Positions 17,801-25,480 of a stretch of 64,000 nucleotides of DNA are shown here, piece after piece (the first letter of the stretch is position 1; each line of letters opens with the position of its first letter). A model generated the notes under the pieces. It ran no database searches, had not been told where the DNA came from, and saw only the letters and a list, made by a program, of their open reading frames with translations. The stretch comes from Phytophthora colocasiae (lineage: Eukaryota; Oomycota; Peronosporomycetes; Peronosporales; Peronosporaceae). A program made the translations under genes and the position numbers. The stretch covers positions 1,612,001-1,676,000 of the forward strand of contig JAGKQI010000059.1 in the NCBI GenBank assembly GCA_018806915.1, written 5' to 3'.

Positions 17801-20671
17801 TTGAGTTGCCGGCACTGGAGTCGCTGGCATTGGAGTATCAGCGAGGATCGGGATATCGCCACCAAAAGGATCCTCCGTTGCCGGTGCAACTGTTGCTACG
17901 ACCATGGTGCCGGGTACCGGAGTCACAGGCGTCGAAGATACAGGCGATGGTGCTACTGGAGCAGAAGTCACAGGTGCTGAGGATACGGGCGTCGCAGTCG
18001 CAGGAGTTGGAGTATCAGCGAGGATCGGGATTTCACTGCTGAAAGGGTCCTCTGTCGCTGGAACTGAAGTGACTGGAGCCACAGTGTCAGGACCTGGAGT
18101 CGTAGGTGGCAAAGGGTCCGGGGCCGAAGTTGCCGGAGATGGAGTTACGGGTGTCGAAGGCGTTGAAGATACTGGTAATGAAGTCACAGGCTCCGAAGTG
18201 GTTGGAGCTGTGGTATCAGCAAGAATCGGTATATCACTAAATGGGTCTTCGGTCGCGGGCGCTGGAGTTTCTGGTGTCGGATTCACAGGCTGTGGTGTCA
18301 AGGGGGTCGAAGGTACGGGAGACCCAGTGTTAGGTATTGAAGTCACAGGCATTGAAGTTGCTGGTGCCGAAGTTGCAGGTGTCGAAGTGTCTGGCATTGG
18401 GGTATCAGCAAGAATAGGGATATCACTACCAAAAGGATCTTCAGTCGCTGGAACAGAAGTAACCGGAGCAGCGGTACCAGGTGTTTGGGTTACAGGTGTC
18501 ATGGTTATTGGGGCTGAAGTTACAGGCGTGGAAGTTACAGGGATCGTGGTGACTGGTGTCGAGGTCACAGGTGTTGAAGTTGCCGGTGCTGAAGTTGTTG
18601 GTGACGAAATGTCTGGCATCGGTGTATCAGCAAGGATCGGAATGTCACCGCCAAAGGGATCCTCCGTCGCTGGTGCTGAAGTTACGGGAGCTGAAGATAC
18701 CGGAGTTGAAGTTACAGGGACTGAGGTTACTGGAGCCGTGGTGACAGGTGCTGACGTGACTGGAGTCGAGGTTACTGGAGCCGTGGTGACAGGTGCTGAC
18801 GTGACTGGAGTCGAGGTTACTGGAGCCGTGGTGACAGGTGCTGACGTGACTGGAGTCGAGGTTACTGGAGGGGCCGAAGTTGCTGGTGCTGAAGTCACGG
18901 GGGCCATGGTGACAGGTGTTGAAGTGACTGGAGTCGAAGTTACTGGAGCCGAGGCAGGTGTCGAAGTACTTGGCATTGGAGTATCAGCAAGTACCGGGAT
19001 ATCACTTCCAAACGGATCGTCAGTCGTGGGCGCAGAAGTAACTGGAGCCGATGTGGCGGGTACTGACGTGGTTGGAGCCGAAGTCACTGGAGCGGAAGTG
19101 ATGGGTGCTGAAGTGATGGGTGCTGAAGTCGCAGGAGGGGTAGTAGTGTCGGCGAGGATTGGGATATCGCTGAAAGGATCCGCTGTTGCTGGTGCAGATG
19201 TAACTGGAGCTGAAGTTACTGAAGCCGATGTTACTGGCGCCGATGTTACAGGAGCTGAAGTCACAGGTGCTGAAGTCACTGGAGCCGATGTTACAGGAGC
19301 TGAAGTCACAGGTGCTGAAGTTACTGGAGCCGATGTTACTGGCACTGAAGTCACTGGAGCCGATGTTACAGGAGCTGAAGTCACAGGTGCTGGAGTTACT
19401 GGAGCCGATGTTACTGGTGCTGAAGTCACTGGCGCTGAAGTCACTGGAGCCGATGTTACAGGAGCTGAAGTCACTGGAGCCGATGTTACAGGAGCTGAAG
19501 TTGTTGGTGGTGTGGTTACGGGCGATGACGTTGCAGGAAGAGGTGTGTCGGCGAGGATTGAGATATCACTAAAAGGATCTTCTGTTGCTGGCGCTGTGGT
19601 AACAGGCGGCCTTGTCGTTGATGCTGGGGTGGGTGGAGCTGTGGTAACAGGCGGCCTTGTTGTTGGTGCTGGAGTGGGTGGAGCTGTGGTAACAGGCGGC
19701 CTTGTTGTTGGTGCTGGAGTGGGTGGAGCTGTGGTAACAGGCGGCCTTGTCGTTGGTGCTGGGGTGGGTGGAGCTGTGGTAACAGGCGGCCTTGTCGTTG
19801 GTGCTGGGGTGGGTGGAGCTGTGGTAGCAGGTGGCCTTGTCGTTGGTGCTGGGGTGGGTGGAGCTGTGGTAGCAGGCGGCCTTGTCGTTGGTGCTGGAGT
19901 TGCAGGGGAAACCGTATCAATAAGGATCGGAATGTCATTAAACGGGTCTTCTGTTGATGGAGCTGACGTTGCTGGTGTCGGAGCAGGTGCCGTAGTAGCT
20001 GGGGCTGTGCTGGGCATGGGAGGTTTGTACGTGACCACACAATCACCTGCGCTTGCCGTGCAACAAATGATATTTTGCTGGTTCCAGCCTGACCATTCTT
20101 CGCTGCACTTGGACGTGCTCCAGCAGTATGGCCCGCCCGATCCTTGACTCGATTGCGCACAACACCAGTTACTGTTACCGTCCGAATATCCACAGTTGTA
20201 GTACGCTGTTCGGGTAGGGAAGGCCGGTGGGGCGACAGTACCAAGGTCTCCGAATTGGAGTCGACGGTCTTCATTAGCCAGTGGAATTTGGCGATCAATA
20301 ATGTGAGGTGTTTGGCTGAGACTTGTCTGTTCCTCGTCTCGATCACTTTCCAGTGTTGCAACAATAAATTTGGAGCAATCCCGGTCTTCTCCAACCGCGA
20401 TGGGATTACACTCGTATCCGCGGAATTGCCATTTCCTCAATGGATCAACTACCGAGTCGGTTGGCTCAAGCTGCAGCGAAAAGTAGACGTTCACCCTAGG
20501 GAGGTCTCGAATGAACAGGCCATCACCGATCTCTTTGTACATGCCGATGTGCACTTGGCCGGGGACGTTTAACGGGAGGTCCACTGCGACGGAATTGAGC
20601 TCACTTTTAGCGTGAATGGATGTACTTTGGACAAGCATTGTGGCTATCGTTGCTAGCTGCTTCCATCGCAT
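14867..20671 (-). CDS. Giant Thr/Pro/Ser-rich mucin-like protein with multi-pass C-terminus
   Basis: A 1934-aa frame from ATG 20671. The N-terminus looks like a signal peptide (hydrophobic LATIATMLVQS). A cysteine-rich region follows (about 170-230; NCGYSDGNSNWCCA ... GDCVV). Then come over 1000 residues of Thr/Pro/Ser/Ala repeats (TSAPV, TRPPATTAPPTPAP units), expected to be heavily O-glycosylated. These blocks are punctuated about 13 times by a conserved module of the form DPFxxDIPILADTP. The C-terminal third has a hydrophobic Ala/Val-rich part (about 1460-1515) and six or so membrane segments from about 1612 to 1855, then a basic tail. This suggests a plasma-membrane protein with a long extracellular stalk, perhaps a sensor or channel, but I do not recognise the membrane domain. 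Repeat number may be misassembled. Confidence 0.85.
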   Translation of the reverse strand: MRWKQLATIATMLVQSTSIHAKSELNSVAVDLPLNVPGQVHIGMYKEIGDGLFIRDLPRVNVYFSLQLEPTDSVVDPLRKWQFRGYECNPIAVGEDRDCSKFIVATLESDRDEEQTSLSQTPHIIDRQIPLANEDRRLQFGDLGTVAPPAFPTRTAYYNCGYSDGNSNWCCAQSSQGSGGPYCWSTSKCSEEWSGWNQQNIICCTASAGDCVVTYKPPMPSTAPATTAPAPTPATSAPSTEDPFNDIPILIDTVSPATPAPTTRPPATTAPPTPAPTTRPPATTAPPTPAPTTRPPVTTAPPTPAPTTRPPVTTAPPTPAPTTRPPVTTAPPTPAPTTRPPVTTAPPTPASTTRPPVTTAPATEDPFSDISILADTPLPATSSPVTTPPTTSAPVTSAPVTSAPVTSAPVTSAPVTSAPVTSAPVTPAPVTSAPVTSAPVTSVPVTSAPVTSAPVTSAPVTSAPVTSAPVTSAPVTSAPVTSASVTSAPVTSAPATADPFSDIPILADTTTPPATSAPITSAPITSAPVTSAPTTSVPATSAPVTSAPTTDDPFGSDIPVLADTPMPSTSTPASAPVTSTPVTSTPVTMAPVTSAPATSAPPVTSTPVTSAPVTTAPVTSTPVTSAPVTTAPVTSTPVTSAPVTTAPVTSVPVTSTPVSSAPVTSAPATEDPFGGDIPILADTPMPDISSPTTSAPATSTPVTSTPVTTIPVTSTPVTSAPITMTPVTQTPGTAAPVTSVPATEDPFGSDIPILADTPMPDTSTPATSAPATSMPVTSIPNTGSPVPSTPLTPQPVNPTPETPAPATEDPFSDIPILADTTAPTTSEPVTSLPVSSTPSTPVTPSPATSAPDPLPPTTPGPDTVAPVTSVPATEDPFSSEIPILADTPTPATATPVSSAPVTSAPVAPSPVSSTPVTPVPGTMVVATVAPATEDPFGGDIPILADTPMPATPVPATQLPTASVPPATDAPATASPVTDIPILADPTSPPDSSAPTTQPSTSSPATDQPSAAPSTSSPTLQPSTTSTPTSTTTPVSSTPDTSQPATTVAPTPTTGSADFPSDVPILADDPTTTPTATDTASTTTPTASPDTTSPPTTETLQPSETATPVTATPATVAPTTTGSPATSTPSTVDPLTDIPILADPPSSTTSATPSSTDATVTENPVSTVGPPMSTAGAVPGSTPETPLSTPTAPADTPTVESPMATLPILADTPTTMATNPVPSAQTPTATTAASATPDNTASAPSPTPPVVTALDSTSSPISSDPQTNTPSTATRPTSDLASSAASTSPALAEGRGTQPVTSRTSSNPTSSAGSRSASPSPVLDTPAEDSTLSSSGAVSSPDNSEDSTKSSSRSAGSSGVSISEGSNSLASLKPAHPNTAARVASPSEGPSSGNSLMNPAASEQASSGNPTNAIVGGEDPATTSSAQDENSARSADDEEFHRAIINLTNSLGPARDVASNSANILIATAVTANVVSAVVSIATSSTLAVSNAVTAVSVSHGVLDAVGGATATTSLGRAAPAVDLTELFMMLNYLQFISSSSHLSLPNAPDFFFHFTDSLGWCNLQPTNPTETPAREKLSSENASDFAVADGDIISGVLAYAERINVKPEELFTKTAIVFVSVVGGVAAAVATLYSLLRLLLRRKLELMIQRLDDLPRAKLLMRLLIQSCLSICLLSEYALSMTSSFQMRYNEQEQQHNSHSAFAFATVALIFVCCGLIVLGVVKIWNKSEKELSNPDFKFAWGAYYKYYHFENRYFFVAKMGAEILSGVIIGLVSDVPSQLTLLMSLQLAMFIYTIESEPYSMEFQTVCSSIAFVMKMVTYALISSFLTPSTEVGLQNFVGTLVIVLQVTLLVLFNSRQLYILYKQMKYLWELRQARLQRNKEVQDDNHNAMIIRSSILMLDPVPSTEARASKRKSRNSRKLMAATSRQVPVAAC

Positions 20672-21782
20672 CGTACCCGCGCGCCGTGCTGCTTGGGAGG
20701 TGGAAGCGCGTGAAGAATGAAAATGCGCTCGTCACGTTGGCGCTCCTTCCATTTTCTTCTACGCATTTGCTTGTCCTGGACACAAGTGCCTCTTCGCGAG
20801 CAAAAACGTTTGGGGAAGGTAGAGGAAGAAGTTCAGAGCATATAGGATGTCATCACGACTCGCTGGATGACTATAGCTGTTGGAAATTCCAACTTGGAAC
20901 CAGGACCACATTCTCGCTGTAAAAACTGCGCTGGATCGCTTACTTGAGGAAACGTTACAGCACAGCACGTGTTCACCACAACACTGACCCCAAGTTGAGA
21001 CTCTCCAGGGCGATTTACTCTACATTGTAGAGTCTACAAGTTGTAGACTACAACATGCGCCAGTACATCATGTTCTTAAGGTACAGATTCATATCCTGTG
21101 TACAGTACTGTACATGCATTTGAGACTGCGGCGGACCAAATGATACTAATGAACCTAAGTACGAATCGCGATTTAAGCACACTACTCGATAGAGCCGCGT
21201 CTTGTGCTTATTTTAAGCCCTCGAGATATTCAATAGCCGATCAGTAGTGTTCATCTAAAAAATATGTCTCCATTTTCAAGGCCCCAAAAACTCGACATGT
21301 TTAGGTGAGTTGTCGAGTCAATATTGCTCCGTTTTTAATGTTTTGTATATTGATGGAAAGAACGTGTGAACAGCAGGTGAATAAGAGTACTTTTAAGCCA
21401 TTTCCCAGTGATTTTCGGTTTCAAATTTTTGATGTCCGGTTAGGTACGATTTTTGATTGGTCAACTTCAAACGCGATTATCTCGAAAACTCTAAAAGGTG
21501 CATTAGTATCATTTTGTTTGCCGTAGTCTCATTTGCTCTCCACTTTCGCCAGTTGCCCAGCGTAATCGGCTTGCTTACAGCCGGAAGTGTCCATCCCGGC
21601 CGAATTTGACACGACGGTCTCCTCCCTTGTAATTGGCTCGAGCGTCTCCGAATCAAATCCGCCAAAGCTTGACACGTCCACATCCGCTCAGTCGACCTGT
21701 CTCTGCTGTAGCGGCGCAATGATCACCAACAGGTCCACAATCCATTCGACGGCGTTGAAGGCTCCACCAGATCCACCGCACC
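20672..21782. other. Intergenic region between mucin-like gene and sulfite reductase alpha
   Basis: A 1.1-kb divergent promoter region with no credible gene. It contains several inverted repeats: AGTCTACAA-G-TTGTAGACT (21031-21049), the 16-nt perfect palindrome TGTACAGTACTGTACA (21099-21114), and ACTCGACA (21290-21297) with TGTCGAGT (21311-21318). Confidence 0.6.
21529..21550 (+). promoter_or_regulatory. Possible oomycete initiator-like element upstream of sulfite reductase alpha
   Basis: TCATTTGCTCTCCACTTTC roughly fits the oomycete initiator plus flanking promoter region pattern (TCATT followed by CA and T-rich sequence). It lies about 235-255 bp before the ATG at 21783. The match is by eye only. 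Confidence 0.25.
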
Positions 21783-24700
21783 ATGTCGACCGCCACCAGC
21801 TACCAGGTTGAGGACGGCTTCGTGTCCACATCGGCCGGCAACGCCGATCTCAAGGCCCAATTGGCCGTGGACGTGCTGGACGAAAACGCTAGCGACACGT
21901 CCACGGCGTCGCTGGTGCTGACGCCGTTGCACAAGCTGCGCGCTGCCCGGTCGGAGCTCAGTGGTCGCGAATTCCCCCGCTCGGACCGCTTCTGCTCAGG
22001 TGGCGACGCTGTCCTGCACGTGGCTGGTCACGTGAGTGCCAACGTGTTCGACTACCCGTTGCTGCCCGTCGCCGAGAGTGCACAGACGCAGGAGACCAAG
22101 CGCAACGCCCGTGCGCGCGTCGTGACGCTCGAGATTCGCACTGGAGCAGCTGATGCTGTACGTGGTGCATTAGCTGTAGGTGCGTCCTCTGCAGTGCTCA
22201 TCCCGTCGCAAACACTGCCGCTGTTCCTTCCCAGTCTGTTCCAACTGGCTCAGAACGCCGCGACGTCGGCGCCCGCCGTGTTTCACGTGGCGTGCGAGGC
22301 CATTCGCCGTGATATGGCTGTTGCCAGCTCGTACGAGCCATTGTACGCGCTGCAACACTCGGGTGCGCTTCTACTGAACTCTGCCTCCCCTCAGGAGTGC
22401 CATGATATGGCAGTTATCGCGCACGTGGCCGCCCAACGCCTGCACAAGCTGTTGGTCCACTTCTATGATGGCGCACGTGTTGCACGTGAGCTGTCCAAGG
22501 TGGAGACGTTAACGGAGGAGTCACTCGAGACTCTCGCAGCGCTGCCTTCAGCTGGACCGCAGACTGGAGACGTGGTGGAACAAGTGCAGGTTGTGATGAA
22601 CGATCTGTTCCACGTGCTGCAACGTCAGTACCGCGTCTACGAGTACTTTGGCGCTGAAGATGCCGAGTACGTTGTGGTTGTCGTGGGTGAAGCCGCTGCT
22701 GCGTTGAAGCAGGCGGCAGCGTACGAGCAGATGCTGGGCGGCAAGGTTGGCGTTGTTCAAGTCCGTCTGCTCCTGCCGTGGTCGCACAAGTTGTTCGCGC
22801 AGGCGCTTCCAACGACGGTCAAGCGCGTGGTGGCTCTGGAGAATGTGGCTCCTAGCGCACTTACTTTCCAGCGCGGCTTGCTGACCCAGAACCTGCAAGT
22901 GTTCTTCCAGTCAACGCACTGGCAACCGACAGTGGAGACTGCACCAGTGGTGGTGACGGGTGTGTACGGCGGCGTCTTCCGCAACTCTGTCTTCTCGGTG
23001 GGCATGGGTCGTGCTCTGCTTCGTCACTTGGCGACGGCTTCGTCTCGCCGTGCCTTTGTGGTCGCTAAGAGTGAGGAGCTGTACGATGCCGCATTGGTAA
23101 ATGCAGCGTCGGAGAGCAGCCAAGCGACCAAGTTCGACGTCGTGTTCGGTGATTCACTGGAGCTTGAAGGATCAGCCGCTTACACGAAGCAGTTCCTGTT
23201 TTATGGTTTCGACGATGTGGAGGCAGACGCAGCTCGTGCCGGTGCCGAGACCAGCAAGTTATTTGAGTCGACTTTGGATCTATTGAACAAGAACCCGGCC
23301 ACGCGTGTGAACGCCGTGGTGACCCACAGTGCCGGAGAAGAGGCAGCTGAACGCCCAGTGTCTACGCTGGAGGTGCGCGTTGCTCTCGACGGAGGCAACA
23401 GCCCGGCGACGTCTGAGCCTGTCGAACAAGCTGATGTAGTTGTCGTCACCCGCCCCGAGCTATTGGCTCACTACGACGTGGCTCGCAGTGTGAAGCAGGG
23501 CGGTAAGCTGCTCGTGCTGGCGGGCTGGAAGACGTCCGACGATGTCGATGAGCGTGCGGCGTTCAAGAAGCAGGTTGCAGCGCGCGACGTTCAGCTTCTG
23601 GTGGTGGATGCCAACGAGCTGGCCTCTCGAGTGGAGGACGAGGATGTTGCTGCTGTTGGTCTTCAGGCCGCTTTCTTCAAGGCATCGGGTCTGTACGACG
23701 AGAACGTGGTGTTGGCTCTGCTGGAGGCTCAATTTTCGGGCGAGAAGCATGCTACTCTGCGTTCCTTCGTGTCGGCAGTGTGGGGCGACGTATTGGCACT
23801 CACGTACTCTAAGGATGAGTGGCTGAATGCTACGGACGTTGACGAGGAGGCTGCTGCTGCTAAACCGTTACTGGAGTTTACTAGCGTGGCCACGAGCAAG
23901 GTCCCGTTCGCTAGCAGTGCTGAGTCAGCAATTGCTTCGAAGACCAATGGCAAGCGTCGATCGTTCGCTGAGGTGTCACGCGAGACCAAGACAGCGTGGC
24001 AGCTGATGTTCCCGAGCGCGTTCGACGCTCGCCACGGCGTGCGTGACCACGTGACCGACTTGGTCACCGTGACAAAATGGGAGCGCCTGACACCTGAGGA
24101 CTACTCGCGTAACGTGTTCCACATCGAGATGGACACGACGAACACGGCGATCAAGTACCGCATCGGCGAGGCTTTGGCTGTGTTCGCGCACAACGATGAT
24201 AAGGCGGTGGTCAAGTTCTTGCAGACGTACAATGTGGATCCGGAGGATTTGGTGGCGCTGCCTGTGGCACACAAGAAGAAGAAGGGCGAGGCTGCTACTG
24301 GCCCGAGTGAAGAGACTTTGACGTACTTCCAGCTCTTCTCGCACGTGCTTGACATCTTCGGTCGCCCGTCGAAGAAATTCTACCAGGCTCTGCTTGAGCG
24401 TGCGACAGACGAGAAGGAGAAGACGACGCTGACAGCTCTGCTGGATGCTGAGGGCAAGGACGAGTACAAGCGTCGTGTGGATGAAACGGTGACGTTTGCT
24501 GAGCTGCTGGAGGAGTTCCCGTCGGCGCGTCCGTCGCTGGCAGACTTGCTGACGTTGGTGCCGCGTATTAAGCCGCGTCACTACTCTATCGCATCCAGCA
24601 TGAAGATGAACCCGACGAGCGTGCACCTGTTGATCGTGGTGCACGACTGGACTACGCCCAGTGGCAAGTACTGTATCGGTCAGGCAACGCGTTTCCTGTC

Positions 24701-25229
24701 GGGTGTCAAGGTTGGCCAAAAGCTGTCGGTGTCCGTGTGCTCGTCGGTGATGAAGTTGCCGACGAACCCGGAAGATCCGATCGTGATGGCGGGTCTGGGT
24801 ACGGGAATGGCTCCATTCCGTGCATTCATCCAGGAGCGTGCGTTCCTGCGCTCACAGGGCGTGAAGGTGGGTCCTGTGGCACTATACTTCGGCAGCCGTC
24901 ACAAGGCGAAGGAGTACCTATACGGCGACGAGCTGGACGCGTACGAGGCGGATGGTTTGGTGACGTACCTGCGTTGTGCATTCTCGCGTGACCAGGAGCA
25001 CAAGGTATACATCCAGGACAAGATCGCGGAGGACAAGGAGATCTTGGCGGACTTGCTCCTGCGTCAGAATGGCCACTTCTACCTGTGCGGACCGACGTGG
25101 CCAGTGGCGGATGTGCGCGAGGCGCTGGTGAGCTCTTTCATCCAAGTTGGTGGGCTGGACCGTCGTCAAGCGAACGCCACGATTGAGCGCATGCGCGAGG
25201 AGGGTCGCTACGTGCTGGAGGTGTACTAA
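21783..25229 (+). CDS. MET10: Sulfite reductase (NADPH) flavoprotein alpha subunit, MET10-like
   Basis: A 1148-aa protein without visible introns, ATG at 21783. It passes electrons from NADPH through FAD (and the partner's FMN domain) to the siroheme subunit. The N-terminal half resembles the pyruvate:ferredoxin oxidoreductase-like region also present in the beta subunit. The C-terminal third is a ferredoxin-NADP reductase-type module with the FAD motif RHYSIAS (about 931), the pyrophosphate/NADPH loop GLGTGMAPFRAF (about 1004) and FYLCGPTWPVADV near the end. A separate flavodoxin domain is not visible here; it lies in the beta subunit, as in fungi. It is somewhat longer than yeast Met10 (1035 aa). 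It lies 10.4 kb from the beta gene and 8.6 kb from the siroheme methyltransferase. Confidence 0.93.
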   Translation: MSTATSYQVEDGFVSTSAGNADLKAQLAVDVLDENASDTSTASLVLTPLHKLRAARSELSGREFPRSDRFCSGGDAVLHVAGHVSANVFDYPLLPVAESAQTQETKRNARARVVTLEIRTGAADAVRGALAVGASSAVLIPSQTLPLFLPSLFQLAQNAATSAPAVFHVACEAIRRDMAVASSYEPLYALQHSGALLLNSASPQECHDMAVIAHVAAQRLHKLLVHFYDGARVARELSKVETLTEESLETLAALPSAGPQTGDVVEQVQVVMNDLFHVLQRQYRVYEYFGAEDAEYVVVVVGEAAAALKQAAAYEQMLGGKVGVVQVRLLLPWSHKLFAQALPTTVKRVVALENVAPSALTFQRGLLTQNLQVFFQSTHWQPTVETAPVVVTGVYGGVFRNSVFSVGMGRALLRHLATASSRRAFVVAKSEELYDAALVNAASESSQATKFDVVFGDSLELEGSAAYTKQFLFYGFDDVEADAARAGAETSKLFESTLDLLNKNPATRVNAVVTHSAGEEAAERPVSTLEVRVALDGGNSPATSEPVEQADVVVVTRPELLAHYDVARSVKQGGKLLVLAGWKTSDDVDERAAFKKQVAARDVQLLVVDANELASRVEDEDVAAVGLQAAFFKASGLYDENVVLALLEAQFSGEKHATLRSFVSAVWGDVLALTYSKDEWLNATDVDEEAAAAKPLLEFTSVATSKVPFASSAESAIASKTNGKRRSFAEVSRETKTAWQLMFPSAFDARHGVRDHVTDLVTVTKWERLTPEDYSRNVFHIEMDTTNTAIKYRIGEALAVFAHNDDKAVVKFLQTYNVDPEDLVALPVAHKKKKGEAATGPSEETLTYFQLFSHVLDIFGRPSKKFYQALLERATDEKEKTTLTALLDAEGKDEYKRRVDETVTFAELLEEFPSARPSLADLLTLVPRIKPRHYSIASSMKMNPTSVHLLIVVHDWTTPSGKYCIGQATRFLSGVKVGQKLSVSVCSSVMKLPTNPEDPIVMAGLGTGMAPFRAFIQERAFLRSQGVKVGPVALYFGSRHKAKEYLYGDELDAYEADGLVTYLRCAFSRDQEHKVYIQDKIAEDKEILADLLLRQNGHFYLCGPTWPVADVREALVSSFIQVGGLDRRQANATIERMREEGRYVLEVY

Positions 25230-25480
25230 GCGTATTGAGTAGAGGAAACATCTTGTAGGTGTTAAAGCGCTAATGAAAATACTTGAGCCTGCAAAAGCCT
25301 GTTGCGTTAAACATGATGAACAGCTTCACTCACGTTCTTTCGAAAATGTGATGATGAAGTGGCCGCTCTGGTCCATGGCCTTGTACCACCAGCTTGTAGT
25401 CCGGGTGGTCAATTTGAGCTGCCACACCATTAAGAAGCTATCGGCAGCATATCATCAAAGCGTTAGATATCTCTACAGAA

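Noticed and set aside
17830..20000. CRISPR-like periodic repeats
   Set aside because: Periodicity comes from coding repeats of a mucin in frame. There are no constant repeats with unique spacers, and the genome is eukaryotic.
17904..20147. 747-codon open frame on the plus strand opposite the mucin-like gene
   Set aside because: Its Val/Gly/Thr/Ala repeats are the mirror of the Thr/Pro repeats on the other strand. There is no start context or domain, and the minus frame has a signal peptide and membrane segments.
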